NCBI GenBank assembly: GCA_964424555.1
Contig: CAYRIX010000038.1
Coordinates: 1 to 17,415, forward strand
Source of the DNA: UMGS172 sp964424555
Lineage (GTDB): Bacteria; Bacillota; Clostridia; Oscillospirales; Acutalibacteraceae
Length of the DNA stretch: 17,415 bases
Direction of reading: 5' to 3'
Made by a program: the position numbers and the translations under genes. A model generated the notes under the pieces. It was not told the DNA's origin, ran no database searches, and saw nothing but the letters and a program-made list of their open reading frames with translations. Positions 1-8,220 of the stretch are shown here, piece after piece. How positions within the stretch are numbered: the stretch's first letter is position 1; the number at the start of each line of letters is the position of its first letter.

Positions 1-1263
1 GTTGAATGCCCAGTCCTTCATCTTATACTGAACACCCTTTTCGCCTATACCCCTGTCTCCTAAGAAGCCAAGCATTTTCTCGATAGCGTCGGCCTTCTTT
101 TCGATACCGTTAAGGAAATCGGAGTTAACCATCTCACCGTCGCCGGTGTATGCCTCAACCGAGATGTCACCGCCCTTGATAACCTCGATAATATCAATGC
201 CGAACTTCTTGGCAAAGTCATAGTCACGCTGATCGTGTGCAGGAACGGCCATGATAGCACCTGTGCCGTAGCCCATCATTACATAGTCGGATATGTAAAC
301 AGGAATCTCCTTACCGTTGACAGGATTGACAGCGGTCAGACCTTCGATCTTAACACCCGTCTTATCCTTGACAAGCTGGGTACGCTCGAACTCGGTCTTC
401 TTGGCGCATTCGTCCTTGTATGCGTCAAGCTCAGCGATATTGCTTATTTTATCACGGTATTTTTCAATAATTGGATGCTCGGGAGCAATAACCATAAAGG
501 TTACACCGAACAAGGTATCGCATCGTGTGGTATATACACGGAGACTCTCTTCAACCTCTTTGATTGAGAAGTTGACGAAAGCGCCTGTCGACTTACCTAT
601 CCAGTTGACCTGCTGCATCTTGATATTCTCGGGATATTCAACGCCGTCAAGACCCTGCAACAGCTTATCGGCATACTCAGTGATTCTCAAGTACCAGACA
701 TCCTTGGACTTCTGAATGATATCGCTGTGGCATATGTCACACTTGCCACCCTGAGAATCCTCATTGGACAAAACGACCTTACAGCTCGGGCAATAGTTGA
801 CCAAAGCCTGATCACGGAAAACAAGACCGTGCTCAAACAGTTTAAGAAATATCCACTGAGTCCACTTATAGTAATCCTCCTCAGTGGTATCGATGACCTT
901 GGTCCAATCGAACGAGAATCCAACCCTTTTAAGCTGAGAGGTAAACTTTGCAATATTTCGGTCGGTCAAGATTCTCGGGTGAGTATTAAATTTGATAGCC
1001 GAGTTCTCGGTGGGCAGACCGTATGCGTCAAAGCCCATCGGGAACAGAACATTATAGCCCTGCATTCTGCGCTTACGGGAGATGACCTCAAGACCAGAAT
1101 AAGCCTTGATGTGGCCGACGTGCATACCTGCTCCGCTCGGATAAGGGAACTCAACAAGTCCGTAGAACTTAGGCTTGGAATAATCCTCAGATGCTACAAA
1201 AGCCTGCTTTTCGTCCCAGATTTTTTGCCATTTTTCTTCGATTGCTTTAAAATCGTACTTCAT
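1..1263 (-). CDS. leuS: Leucyl-tRNA synthetase, N-terminal half (runs off the left edge)
   Basis: Class I aminoacyl-tRNA synthetase that charges tRNA-Leu with leucine in the cytoplasm and edits mischarged products. The 421 visible codons are open to the window edge; the family is about 800 residues, so the KMSKS loop, anticodon-binding domain and C-terminus lie outside. Seen directly: the HIGH-type motif HVGH at 48-51 after PSGAGM; a four-cysteine zinc knuckle (CPSC at 158-161, CDIC at 175-178); the CP1 editing domain with the threonine-rich TTRCDTLFG (245-253) and MAVPAHDQRD, whose Asp344 matches the editing-site aspartate of the family. The ATG start at 1263 follows GGAGGAA, which lies in the last codons of rsfS only 6 bases upstream, so leuS is probably co-transcribed with it. 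There is no room for a dedicated T-box leader at this junction. No frameshift seen. Confidence 0.97.
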   Translation of the reverse strand, partial: MKYDFKAIEEKWQKIWDEKQAFVASEDYSKPKFYGLVEFPYPSGAGMHVGHIKAYSGLEVISRKRRMQGYNVLFPMGFDAYGLPTENSAIKFNTHPRILTDRNIAKFTSQLKRVGFSFDWTKVIDTTEEDYYKWTQWIFLKLFEHGLVFRDQALVNYCPSCKVVLSNEDSQGGKCDICHSDIIQKSKDVWYLRITEYADKLLQGLDGVEYPENIKMQQVNWIGKSTGAFVNFSIKEVEESLRVYTTRCDTLFGVTFMVIAPEHPIIEKYRDKISNIAELDAYKDECAKKTEFERTQLVKDKTGVKIEGLTAVNPVNGKEIPVYISDYVMMGYGTGAIMAVPAHDQRDYDFAKKFGIDIIEVIKGGDISVEAYTGDGEMVNSDFLNGIEKKADAIEKMLGFLGDRGIGEKGVQYKMKDWAFN

Positions 1264-1269
1264 TTGACT

Positions 1270-1635
1270 TTATTCCTCCATAGCAGATGTTAATATCTGC
1301 GTCAAATCAACCTGTTGACCGTCCTGCCACATGTGGTCAAGTGAATAAAACTCACGTGACTGTCTGCCGAATATGTGGATCACGACGGTGCCGTAATCGA
1401 GCAACAGCCAATCTGAGGCTCTGCCCTCGATGTGATCGGGTTGGACTCCTGCCTCTTCCAGCTTTTCCTCAACCTCATCGGCCAAGGCTCTGATATGGGC
1501 ATTGGACGTTGCGGTGCAGATGAGAAAATAATCCGCAATATCAGAAATATCGGCGATTTTTACGGCTGCCATCTGCATTGCTTTTTTATCGTTAAGTGCA
1601 TTAGCGGCAATTTTTAATATATCAAAGGTTTCCAT
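1270..1635 (-). CDS. rsfS: Ribosomal silencing factor RsfS
   Basis: RsfS (B. subtilis YqeL, family DUF143/Iojap) binds uL14 on the 50S subunit and blocks 30S joining when nutrients are short; that role is known for the family. The 121-residue product has the full domain: DYFLICTATSN at 35-45, the helix around HIRALADEVEEKL, and the core WLLLDYGTVVIHIFGRQSRE at about 76-95 followed by FYSLDHMW. An ATG 15 bases further upstream (1650) would add five residues, but its AGAAGGAA lies only about two bases away. The ATG at 1635 has GAGGTTG well placed upstream and begins METFDIL, as the family usually does, so I chose it. The start overlaps the 3' end of yqeK by 14 bases, suggesting translational coupling. 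The order nadD-yqeK-rsfS is conserved in Firmicutes. Confidence 0.95.
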   Translation of the reverse strand: METFDILKIAANALNDKKAMQMAAVKIADISDIADYFLICTATSNAHIRALADEVEEKLEEAGVQPDHIEGRASDWLLLDYGTVVIHIFGRQSREFYSLDHMWQDGQQVDLTQILTSAMEE

Positions 1636-2206
1636 TGTTTTCAACCTCATTTCCTTCTGTAATCAAAAAATTGTACGCATCCAAAGTATCCGGATGCAAG
1701 GGTTTATTCTTTGAGACGATATCCTTAATGGTAAATTTCAGAATACCCAGCATACATTCGTCTAAATCACGGTCGGCAGCGGCACGTATCTCTGCAATAT
1801 CAGGGTAACACCTGTCGGCCGAGGTAAGGTCTGCTACAAATATTATCTTTTGACAAAGCGTCATATCTGCCTTACCTGTTGTATGGTAACGGATTGAAGA
1901 TATTATATCCTCATCAGTTATCCCCAATTCATGCTCTACAACCAATGCACCCGACATTGCATGCCATATCAAAGGCGATGCCGCCTCGGTAACAGACAGC
2001 ATTATACCAAACTTTTTAAAGGTTTGCAACTGTTGATTGTCGGATAAATTCTTGGTTATGTCGTGAAGCAGACCTGCAAGGTACATTTTATCGGGATCGG
2101 CACCGTAAATTTCGGCCAAGCGTCTCGCCTCGTCGGCTACGCAAAGCGAATGATGATACCGCTTTTCCTTGAGTCTGCTTTTCAGTAATTCTTTGTACTG
2201 TTCCAA
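1622..2206 (-). CDS. yqeK: HD-domain Ap4A hydrolase YqeK (TTG start)
   Basis: YqeK proteins are HD-superfamily metal enzymes; characterised members hydrolyse diadenosine tetraphosphate symmetrically to two ADP. The 194-residue product shows the metal-ligand pattern in order: His18/His19 in RYHHS, the HD pair His48-Asp49 in LLHDITK, WHAMSGA, RYHTTGK and FVADLTSADR. Length and N-terminus match B. subtilis YqeK. The first codon is TTG: the reading frame upstream is closed by the nadD stop codon itself, which shares this frame, and no ATG lies near the family N-terminus. The SD (AGGAAGG) sits inside the end of nadD about 11 bases upstream, a little far. The gene starts 6 bases after nadD and overlaps rsfS at its end. 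The low-efficiency start may keep expression modest; that is inference. Confidence 0.92.
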   Translation of the reverse strand: MEQYKELLKSRLKEKRYHHSLCVADEARRLAEIYGADPDKMYLAGLLHDITKNLSDNQQLQTFKKFGIMLSVTEAASPLIWHAMSGALVVEHELGITDEDIISSIRYHTTGKADMTLCQKIIFVADLTSADRCYPDIAEIRAAADRDLDECMLGILKFTIKDIVSKNKPLHPDTLDAYNFLITEGNEVENNGNL

Positions 2207-2212
2207 GGTCTT

Positions 2213-2815
2213 TCAAGCCTTCCTATATAAACCGTTTGATTTTATAAATTCATAAATATTTGTCGGTATCAGAGCTTCAGTATTTTCACTGCCCGTAACC
2301 GATTCTCTGACCTCGGTCGATGAGACCTCGGGGAAATCCACACTTAACACATGAAAAGTGCCGCCCTCACGACGCAAGGACTCGACACTTCGGTCGAACT
2401 CATCGTTATCGGTCCCCTTGCGGCGGACAGCGTAAAACTCGGCTATTTTCAGCAGTTCCTTATAGTTGAACCAAGTGGTGAACGAGGTCACCATATCACC
2501 GCCGATAAGCATTGCTATCTCACCGTACACTTCCTTTAGTTGGCTCAAGGTATAATAGCTGTAGCTTTTACCCTGACGGCGGAATTCAATATCCGAAACC
2601 TCAGCCTTTTCTACACCCTCAGACAGCAAGCGGCACATAAAAAGTCTTTCGTCCTTGCTCGCAAACATACCCGTTATCTCTTTATGAGGCGGGATATTTG
2701 TCGGTGCAACCAACACTCGGTCTATTTCGGGTAATTGCGCTACTGCTTCAAGCATTTTGCGGTGAGCAATATGAGGCGGATTAAATGTACCGCCGAAAAA
2801 CAAAGTTTTACCCAT
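2213..2815 (-). CDS. nadD: Nicotinate-nucleotide adenylyltransferase
   Basis: NadD joins nicotinate mononucleotide to ATP, forming deamido-NAD, a step shared by de novo and salvage NAD synthesis in the cytosol. The 200-residue product is full length. It has the nucleotidyltransferase signature GGTFNPPHIAH at 8-18 (the T/HxGH-type ATP-binding loop, with Ala17 in place of the usual Gly) and the second ATP motif SSTEVR at 165-170. The start ATG is one base after the yhbY stop codon, and no purine-rich SD is visible in the 15 bases before it, so translation probably depends on ribosomes finishing yhbY. The downstream neighbour yqeK is its usual Firmicute partner. Confidence 0.96.
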   Translation of the reverse strand: MGKTLFFGGTFNPPHIAHRKMLEAVAQLPEIDRVLVAPTNIPPHKEITGMFASKDERLFMCRLLSEGVEKAEVSDIEFRRQGKSYSYYTLSQLKEVYGEIAMLIGGDMVTSFTTWFNYKELLKIAEFYAVRRKGTDNDEFDRSVESLRREGGTFHVLSVDFPEVSSTEVRESVTGSENTEALIPTNIYEFIKSNGLYRKA

Positions 2816-2816
2816 A

Positions 2817-3110
2817 TTATTTCACAAGCACAATTTTTTTATTTTCTTTGCTCTGCTTGTAAAGAATGAACTTTGAACCGATGACCTGAACGACGTCGCT
2901 GTCAGTTGCCTCGGCAACGGTATCAGCGCACTCACGTGCTTTCATAGGTGAGGTCTCGAGCACAGAGAGCTTAATAAGCTCTCTTGCTTCCAATGCCTCA
3001 TTAACCTGACGGATAAGCTGTTCACCCACACCGCCTTTACCTATCTGGAAAATAGGCTGATATGGATTAGCCATCCCACGAAGCTGAGCTCTTTGTCTGG
3101 AATTCAACAT
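2817..3110 (-). CDS. yhbY: YhbY/YqeI-type CRM-domain RNA-binding protein
   Basis: Small (97 residues) single-domain protein of the CRS1/YhbY (CRM) family. E. coli YhbY associates with pre-50S ribosomal particles, so a role in large-subunit assembly is the best guess; B. subtilis calls it YqeI. The whole protein is the domain: an N-terminal helix (SRQRAQLRGMA), the GKGG loop at 24-27 that contacts RNA in this fold, a basic and acidic helix (LIRQVNEALEARELIKL), and C-terminal strands ending in a basic tail. The ATG at 3110 follows a good SD (TAGGAG) at about 6 bases. It sits 14 bases after rdgB and 1 base before nadD; yhbY-nadD adjacency is conserved in Firmicutes. Confidence 0.94.
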   Translation of the reverse strand: MLNSRQRAQLRGMANPYQPIFQIGKGGVGEQLIRQVNEALEARELIKLSVLETSPMKARECADTVAEATDSDVVQVIGSKFILYKQSKENKKIVLVK

Positions 3111-3124
3111 AAAATACTCCTAAA

Positions 3125-3712
3125 TCAAATAAAATCTTTTAACTTTTCTTTAAATGCAATTATAGCATTGTGACGGTGACTGACCTTGTCCTTTTCCTCG
3201 GGGGCAAGAGTGCCGAAGCATCCAAATTCGGTTTGGAACAAAGGATCATAACCGAAACCGCCGTTACCCTGAGGTTCTTCTAATATGAAGCCCTTACATT
3301 CCCCTCGGACGGTAAACTCCCTGCCGTCGGGGAAAACACAGGCAATACACGAAACGAACCGTGCCGTGCGTTTTTCCACAGGCAGACCCTTTAGATTTTT
3401 AAGCAGAAGCTCATTATTATCTTCATCCTTGCCCGTTCCTGCATAGCGTGCCGAATAAATACCCGGTGCTCCGTCCAATGCGTCAACGCAGAGGCCTGAA
3501 TCGTCAGCAACAGCAGGCAATCCCGAATGTTCACAGGCCGAACGGGCCTTTAAAAGAGCGTTTTCCTCAAAGGTCGTGCCGTTTTCCTCGACATCGGGGA
3601 CACCTTCCTCAATATCGGACGGACAGACCACATCAAAGCCCATCGGCTTTAAAATTCGGGTCAGCTCGTTAAGCTTTTTCTTATTGTGAGAGGCTAAAAT
3701 GAATTTATCCAT
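3125..3712 (-). CDS. rdgB: XTP/dITP diphosphatase (Ham1/RdgB family)
   Basis: House-cleaning pyrophosphatase that hydrolyses dITP, XTP and ITP to monophosphates, keeping deaminated purines out of DNA and RNA. The 195-residue product is full length. Motifs in order: SHNKKKLNEL (8-17, the SxNxxK nucleotide-binding start), ADDSGLCVDAL (69-79, with the catalytic Asp), GAPGIYSARYAG (81-92), GNGGFGYDPLF (149-159), and the C-terminal SHRHNAI (178-184) base-recognition motif. The start ATG shares one base with the ftsY stop (TAATG), with GGAGG 7 bases upstream inside ftsY, so the two are translationally coupled. The gene joins the smc-ftsY cluster to the yhbY-nadD-yqeK-rsfS cluster. Confidence 0.97.
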   Translation of the reverse strand: MDKFILASHNKKKLNELTRILKPMGFDVVCPSDIEEGVPDVEENGTTFEENALLKARSACEHSGLPAVADDSGLCVDALDGAPGIYSARYAGTGKDEDNNELLLKNLKGLPVEKRTARFVSCIACVFPDGREFTVRGECKGFILEEPQGNGGFGYDPLFQTEFGCFGTLAPEEKDKVSHRHNAIIAFKEKLKDFI

Positions 3713-4626
3713 TATGCTTCCTCCGAGAATATGGCTTTTGAGAACGAATCGGGATCAAACGGCTGAAGATCGTCGATCTGCTCTCCCACTCCGACATACT
3801 TTACCGGAATCTTAAGCTCGTCCATAATGGCAAGCACAACGCCGCCACGTGCGGTTCCGTCAAGCTTGGTAAGCACTATGCCCGTAATGTCAGCAACCTC
3901 TTTAAAATCTCTTGCCTGATTAACGGCATTCTGACCTGTTGTAGCATCAAGCACCAAAAGTGTCTCGATATCGCTTTCGGGCAACTCACGCTTTAATATG
4001 CGGTACATCTTGGCCAGCTCGTTCATAAGGTTTTTCTTATTGTGCAAACGGCCTGCAGTATCGCAAATAATAACATCGCTGTTACGTGCCTTAGCGGCGG
4101 CTACCGTATCGAAAACGACCGATGCAGGATCGGCACCTTCGGCACTCTTGACCATATCGACCCCTGCTCTGTCGGCCCAAACAGCCAGCTGGTCAATAGC
4201 GGCTGCACGGAAGGTATCGGCGGCACCTAAAATTACCTTTTTGCCCGAGCTTTTAAGCTGCGAGGCCAGCTTACCTATGGTGGTGGTCTTACCCACTCCG
4301 TTTACGCCTATGACAAAAATGACCGACGGATGGGTACTGATATGAAGCTCACGGTCTCCGTCGAGCATAGAGCGAACGGTTTCGGCCAACATACCTTTAA
4401 TAACATTCGGGTCGGTGACCTTTTCTTCTTTGACTCTTTTGCGAAGCTCGTCACATATTTTACCTGCCGTCACGACACCGATATCACTCATTATGAGTAT
4501 TTCCTCAAGCTCCTCAAACAGCTCCTCATCAATCCTTGTGAAGGCGGAAAGCATTGAGTTGACAGCACCTGTAATTGAATCACGTGTCTTTTTTAAACCT
4601 GCGGTTATCTTACTGAAAAAGCCCAT
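3712..4626 (-). CDS. ftsY: Signal recognition particle receptor FtsY
   Basis: SRP-type GTPase that docks the SRP-ribosome complex at the membrane and hands nascent membrane proteins to SecYEG. The 304-residue product has a short N-terminal helix then the N domain (to about 95) and the G domain: P-loop GVNGVGKT (107-114), DTFRAAA (137-143), DTAGR (189-193), TKLDGTARGG (253-262) and GVGEQIDDLQPF (279-290). It lacks the long acidic A domain of E. coli FtsY, as is normal in Firmicutes; membrane contact would rest on the amphipathic N-terminal segment (GFFSKITAGLKKT). The ATG at 4626 has a strong GGGAGG SD and follows smc by 15 bases. smc-ftsY adjacency is widely conserved. Confidence 0.98.
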   Translation of the reverse strand: MGFFSKITAGLKKTRDSITGAVNSMLSAFTRIDEELFEELEEILIMSDIGVVTAGKICDELRKRVKEEKVTDPNVIKGMLAETVRSMLDGDRELHISTHPSVIFVIGVNGVGKTTTIGKLASQLKSSGKKVILGAADTFRAAAIDQLAVWADRAGVDMVKSAEGADPASVVFDTVAAAKARNSDVIICDTAGRLHNKKNLMNELAKMYRILKRELPESDIETLLVLDATTGQNAVNQARDFKEVADITGIVLTKLDGTARGGVVLAIMDELKIPVKYVGVGEQIDDLQPFDPDSFSKAIFSEEA

Positions 4627-4641
4627 TATTGCCTCCCGAAA

Positions 4642-7600
4642 TTATTTGTTCTCGCTGATGTTAAGTGTTCTGATAAGCTCGTCAACATCAAGCTGTAAAA
4701 GCTTGGTGACACCCTTTTCCTGCATGGTTACACCGTAAAGCATATCTGCCGAATCCATTGTACCCCTACGGTGGGTGACACAGATAAACTGCGTTCCAAA
4801 CTGTGACTTGGTCATATACTGTGCAAAGCGTTCAACGTTGATATCGTCGAGGGCTGTATCGACCTCATCGAGGAAGCAGAACGGCGGTGCGTTGACCATC
4901 ATTATAGCAAAGTAGATGGAAATTGCAATTAAAGCCTTTTCGCCGCCCGAAAGTCCCTCAAGGCTGGGAACGTTCTTACCGGGGAGCTTTGCAACTATAT
5001 CAATTCCGCTTTCCAAGATATTTTCAGGGTCGGTCAGCTTGAGCTCGGCATGTCCGCCTCCGAACAGCTCGGTAAATACCTTAGTAAAGTTTTTGCCGAT
5101 CTTCTCGAAGCCCTCGGCAAACTTCTCCTTCATCTGTGAGGTGAGGTCACCGATAAGCTTATTAAGCTCGTTACGTGAAGCATCAAGATCATCCATCTGT
5201 GCTTTCATAAATACGTAGCGTTCGTGTACCTCTTTGTACTCTTCGATAGCGGCAACATTAACATGACCCAATGCCTTTATCTTACCCTTGACGTCCTGTA
5301 ATTCACGCTTGGCCTCAGGTATGTTTTCAACAGGCTCGGCTATCTGCTCGGCCTCGGTACGGGTCAGCTCATACTCGTCAAACAAACGCTTGATTATCTC
5401 GTCATATTCACGGAGCATGTTTTCTCGGCGCTCCTCAAGACGAGCCACCTCACCGCTTAACTTTTCTCTTTCGGCAGTCATGTCACGCTCTTTTTGGCGC
5501 ATCTGCTGACCCTCACGGTCAAAGCTGTCACGCTCGGCAATCAGTTCATTGACTTTATTATTGCCCTCGGCAATATCTTTCTTTCGTTCCTCGATCTGAG
5601 CGTTAAGTGACTCAATAGCGGTTCTTTCGTTATCCGACAAGGACTGAACCGAGTCAATCTCGGAAAGTAAAGCTACTCCCCTGTTGCCACTCGAGGAAAC
5701 AGCCTCCTGTAAAAGCTTAATAGAGCTCTCGATAGCTTCAATGTCCTTCTCGGTCTCCATAATCTTAATACGGATATCGGTGATATCGGTGGTAAGCGAC
5801 TCACGGCGGTCGGTAACGGTATCTCGTCCGCCCGAAAGTCCGTCGATCTCAACCTGAGCGTCGTTTTTCAGCTTTTCAATGTCAACTATCTCGGCATTAG
5901 CGGTGTTGACGGTGGTCTGAAGCTCTGTTCTACGGTTTTCCAAAAGGAATTTTTCACCATTCATAGCCTCTATGGATTTTACAAGCTCAGAAATAAGGTC
6001 GCCAACTCTGCGAATCTCACCCGAAACACGAATCTTATCCTCGGTAGCAGTGGTGAATTCGGAGCGTGCATTCAGTATCTCTGCCTCCAAGGACGATACC
6101 TCGGCCGCAGCAGAATTATAATTATCGGTAAGTAAGCCCGATTTTTCAAGCAGCTTTACTATTCGTTCGTTAAGCTCCTTTATCTCACCTGCTCGGCTCA
6201 AAATTCCTGAATTTTTAGCCAACGAGCCGCCTGTCAGAGAGCCGCCTGCATTGACGACCTGACCATCCAAGGTGACAACCTTAAAACGGTAGCCATGCTT
6301 TTTGGCAATGGTGACCGCCGAATCGATATCCTCGGCAACGACCGTTTTACCCAAAAGATTGCCGATAATACCGTCATATTTTTTATCGATTTCGACCAAC
6401 TCGGACGCTATACCGACATAACCGAACTTATTCTCGAGTCCGTCCTCATCCAACGTTCTCGATTTAATGGTGGAAATGGGCAAAAATGTTGCTCTGCCCT
6501 TATTTTGATTTTTTAAAAATTCAATAGCACGCTTGGCGTCGTTTTCGGAATCAACAACAATGTGCTGCAGCGACGCGCCCAAAGCGGTTTCGATAGCAAC
6601 AGCATATTCCTTTTTGACCTCTATAAGCTTGCTCACAGGACCGTGAACACCACGCAATGTGCCGTGCTCGGCCTCACGCATAACCGATTTTACGGGGAGT
6701 CCCAAGCCCTCCATGTTGCGCTCAAGCTCTTCCAAAATAGCAACACGGCGTTTTTTATCCTCAATATCAAGACGACAGTTATCAAGATTTTGCTTGTATT
6801 CCTCAAGCTTTGCTTTGCGTGAGTCAAATATCAGTTCTCTGCCCTTTAATGCGTTGGCGGCCTCCTCGGCTAATTCCTCTGCATTTTTCAGCATCTCCTC
6901 TAACTCGGAAAGCTCCTTATCAAGCTTTTCTTTTTCAGCCGTTTTTTCAACCACTGAACCGTCAAGCGTTACATTACGGGCGTCTATTTCGGTTATCGAT
7001 GACTGAGCCGTCACCATTTTGACCCTTTTATCTGAGATCTGCGCCGAATAGGTGTTGAGCTTTTTGGTAAGCTCCTCTATCTGACGTGAAATAACCTCGG
7101 AGTTACTGATAAGTCCGTTCAATTCGCTCTCAAGCTCGGTAGCCTTAGCGGTCAGATCGGCAATCTCTCCGTTTTTGACCTCTATAGTTGCTCTGCGCTC
7201 ATCTATCTCGGTCTTAGACCTTGTGTCAGAGCTTTCAAGCTCGGAAATATCGGCACGTAAGCGCTCAATAGTCTCCTCATTATGCTTAATTGTAGCGTTA
7301 TGAACGTTGATCTCGCCTTGAAGTCGGGTGATCTCCTCCTCCATTGCGGAAACGGTACGGTGCATCTCATCAATACGAACATTTATAGAGGAATAACGCT
7401 CAGAGCTTGACTCTATGGTAGCGGCCAACTCAGTTAATTTACCCTCAACCTCGTTATAATGCGCAGTAGCCAATGTGATCTTTTGGTCCTGAGCCTTTAA
7501 AAGGTCACCCGACTGATTCAAAGAATTCAGCCACAGACCGATCTCCAATCTCTTGCGGACGGCGGCAAGCTCAATAAACCTTTCGGCCTTTTTGCTCTGC

Positions 7601-8220
7601 TCCTCCAAAGGACCGACTCTGCCCTCAAGCTCGGCCATAATATCCTTTAAGCGAAGCATATTGTCATCAGCGGCGGCCAGCTTTCGTTCTGCCTCTATCT
7701 TACGGTAACGGTAGCGTGAGATACCGCTTGCCTCTTCAAAAATATCACGTCGTTCATCAGATTTTGAACGGACTATGGTGTCGATCTTGCCCTGTCCGAT
7801 CATAGAATATCCGTCACGGCCCAGTCCTGTATCCATAAACAGCTCATGAACGTCTTTCAGACGCACTACTGCCTTGTTGATCAGGTACTCACTCTCGTGC
7901 GAGCGGAAATATCGGCGTGTAACGGCGACCTCGTCATTATCAAAATTGAGACTGCGGTCACTGTTGTCCATAACCAAGGTGACCTCAGCAAAGCCGTGAG
8001 GACGGCGGTCAGCGGTTCCGCTGAATATAACGTCCTCCATCGACTGTCCGCGAAGATTCTTAGTCGATTGCTCGCCCAATACCCAACGAACGGCATCGGA
8101 AATGTTGCTTTTTCCGCTTCCGTTAGGGCCAACAACGGCGGTAACGCCCTTACCGAATCTCAGAACGGTTTTATCGGCAAAAGATTTGAAGCCTTGAATT
8201 TCGATCGACTTTAAAAACAA
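4642..8220 (-). CDS. smc: Chromosome partition ATPase SMC (TTG start)
   Basis: The condensin subunit that, with ScpA and ScpB, extrudes DNA loops and drives segregation of replicated origins. The 1192-residue protein is complete. Walker A GPNGSGKS is at 31-38 with the following WVLGEQ Q-loop; a long coiled coil occupies about 165-510; the hinge domain lies at about 520-665, ending in the glycine-rich GGSLTGGS; a returning coiled coil runs to about 1020; the ABC signature LSGGEKAL is at 1090-1097, and Walker B plus D-loop FCFLDEVDTALDD at 1114-1126. The start codon is TTG: an in-frame TAA lies two codons upstream, and the resulting N-terminus (MFLKSIEIQGFKSF) matches the family exactly. The start overlaps the radical SAM gene by 10 bases. 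ScpA and ScpB are not in this window. Confidence 0.98.
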   Translation of the reverse strand: MFLKSIEIQGFKSFADKTVLRFGKGVTAVVGPNGSGKSNISDAVRWVLGEQSTKNLRGQSMEDVIFSGTADRRPHGFAEVTLVMDNSDRSLNFDNDEVAVTRRYFRSHESEYLINKAVVRLKDVHELFMDTGLGRDGYSMIGQGKIDTIVRSKSDERRDIFEEASGISRYRYRKIEAERKLAAADDNMLRLKDIMAELEGRVGPLEEQSKKAERFIELAAVRKRLEIGLWLNSLNQSGDLLKAQDQKITLATAHYNEVEGKLTELAATIESSSERYSSINVRIDEMHRTVSAMEEEITRLQGEINVHNATIKHNEETIERLRADISELESSDTRSKTEIDERRATIEVKNGEIADLTAKATELESELNGLISNSEVISRQIEELTKKLNTYSAQISDKRVKMVTAQSSITEIDARNVTLDGSVVEKTAEKEKLDKELSELEEMLKNAEELAEEAANALKGRELIFDSRKAKLEEYKQNLDNCRLDIEDKKRRVAILEELERNMEGLGLPVKSVMREAEHGTLRGVHGPVSKLIEVKKEYAVAIETALGASLQHIVVDSENDAKRAIEFLKNQNKGRATFLPISTIKSRTLDEDGLENKFGYVGIASELVEIDKKYDGIIGNLLGKTVVAEDIDSAVTIAKKHGYRFKVVTLDGQVVNAGGSLTGGSLAKNSGILSRAGEIKELNERIVKLLEKSGLLTDNYNSAAAEVSSLEAEILNARSEFTTATEDKIRVSGEIRRVGDLISELVKSIEAMNGEKFLLENRRTELQTTVNTANAEIVDIEKLKNDAQVEIDGLSGGRDTVTDRRESLTTDITDIRIKIMETEKDIEAIESSIKLLQEAVSSSGNRGVALLSEIDSVQSLSDNERTAIESLNAQIEERKKDIAEGNNKVNELIAERDSFDREGQQMRQKERDMTAEREKLSGEVARLEERRENMLREYDEIIKRLFDEYELTRTEAEQIAEPVENIPEAKRELQDVKGKIKALGHVNVAAIEEYKEVHERYVFMKAQMDDLDASRNELNKLIGDLTSQMKEKFAEGFEKIGKNFTKVFTELFGGGHAELKLTDPENILESGIDIVAKLPGKNVPSLEGLSGGEKALIAISIYFAIMMVNAPPFCFLDEVDTALDDINVERFAQYMTKSQFGTQFICVTHRRGTMDSADMLYGVTMQEKGVTKLLQLDVDELIRTLNISENK

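Noticed and set aside
727..1293. 188-codon open frame on the plus strand opposite leuS
   Set aside because: Antisense to leuS over its zinc and HVGH regions, with no domain signature; coding signal belongs to the minus strand.
1264..1300. Possible T-box leader for leuS
   Set aside because: Only 6 bases separate rsfS from leuS and the upstream sequence codes for rsfS, so a T-box cannot fit at this junction.
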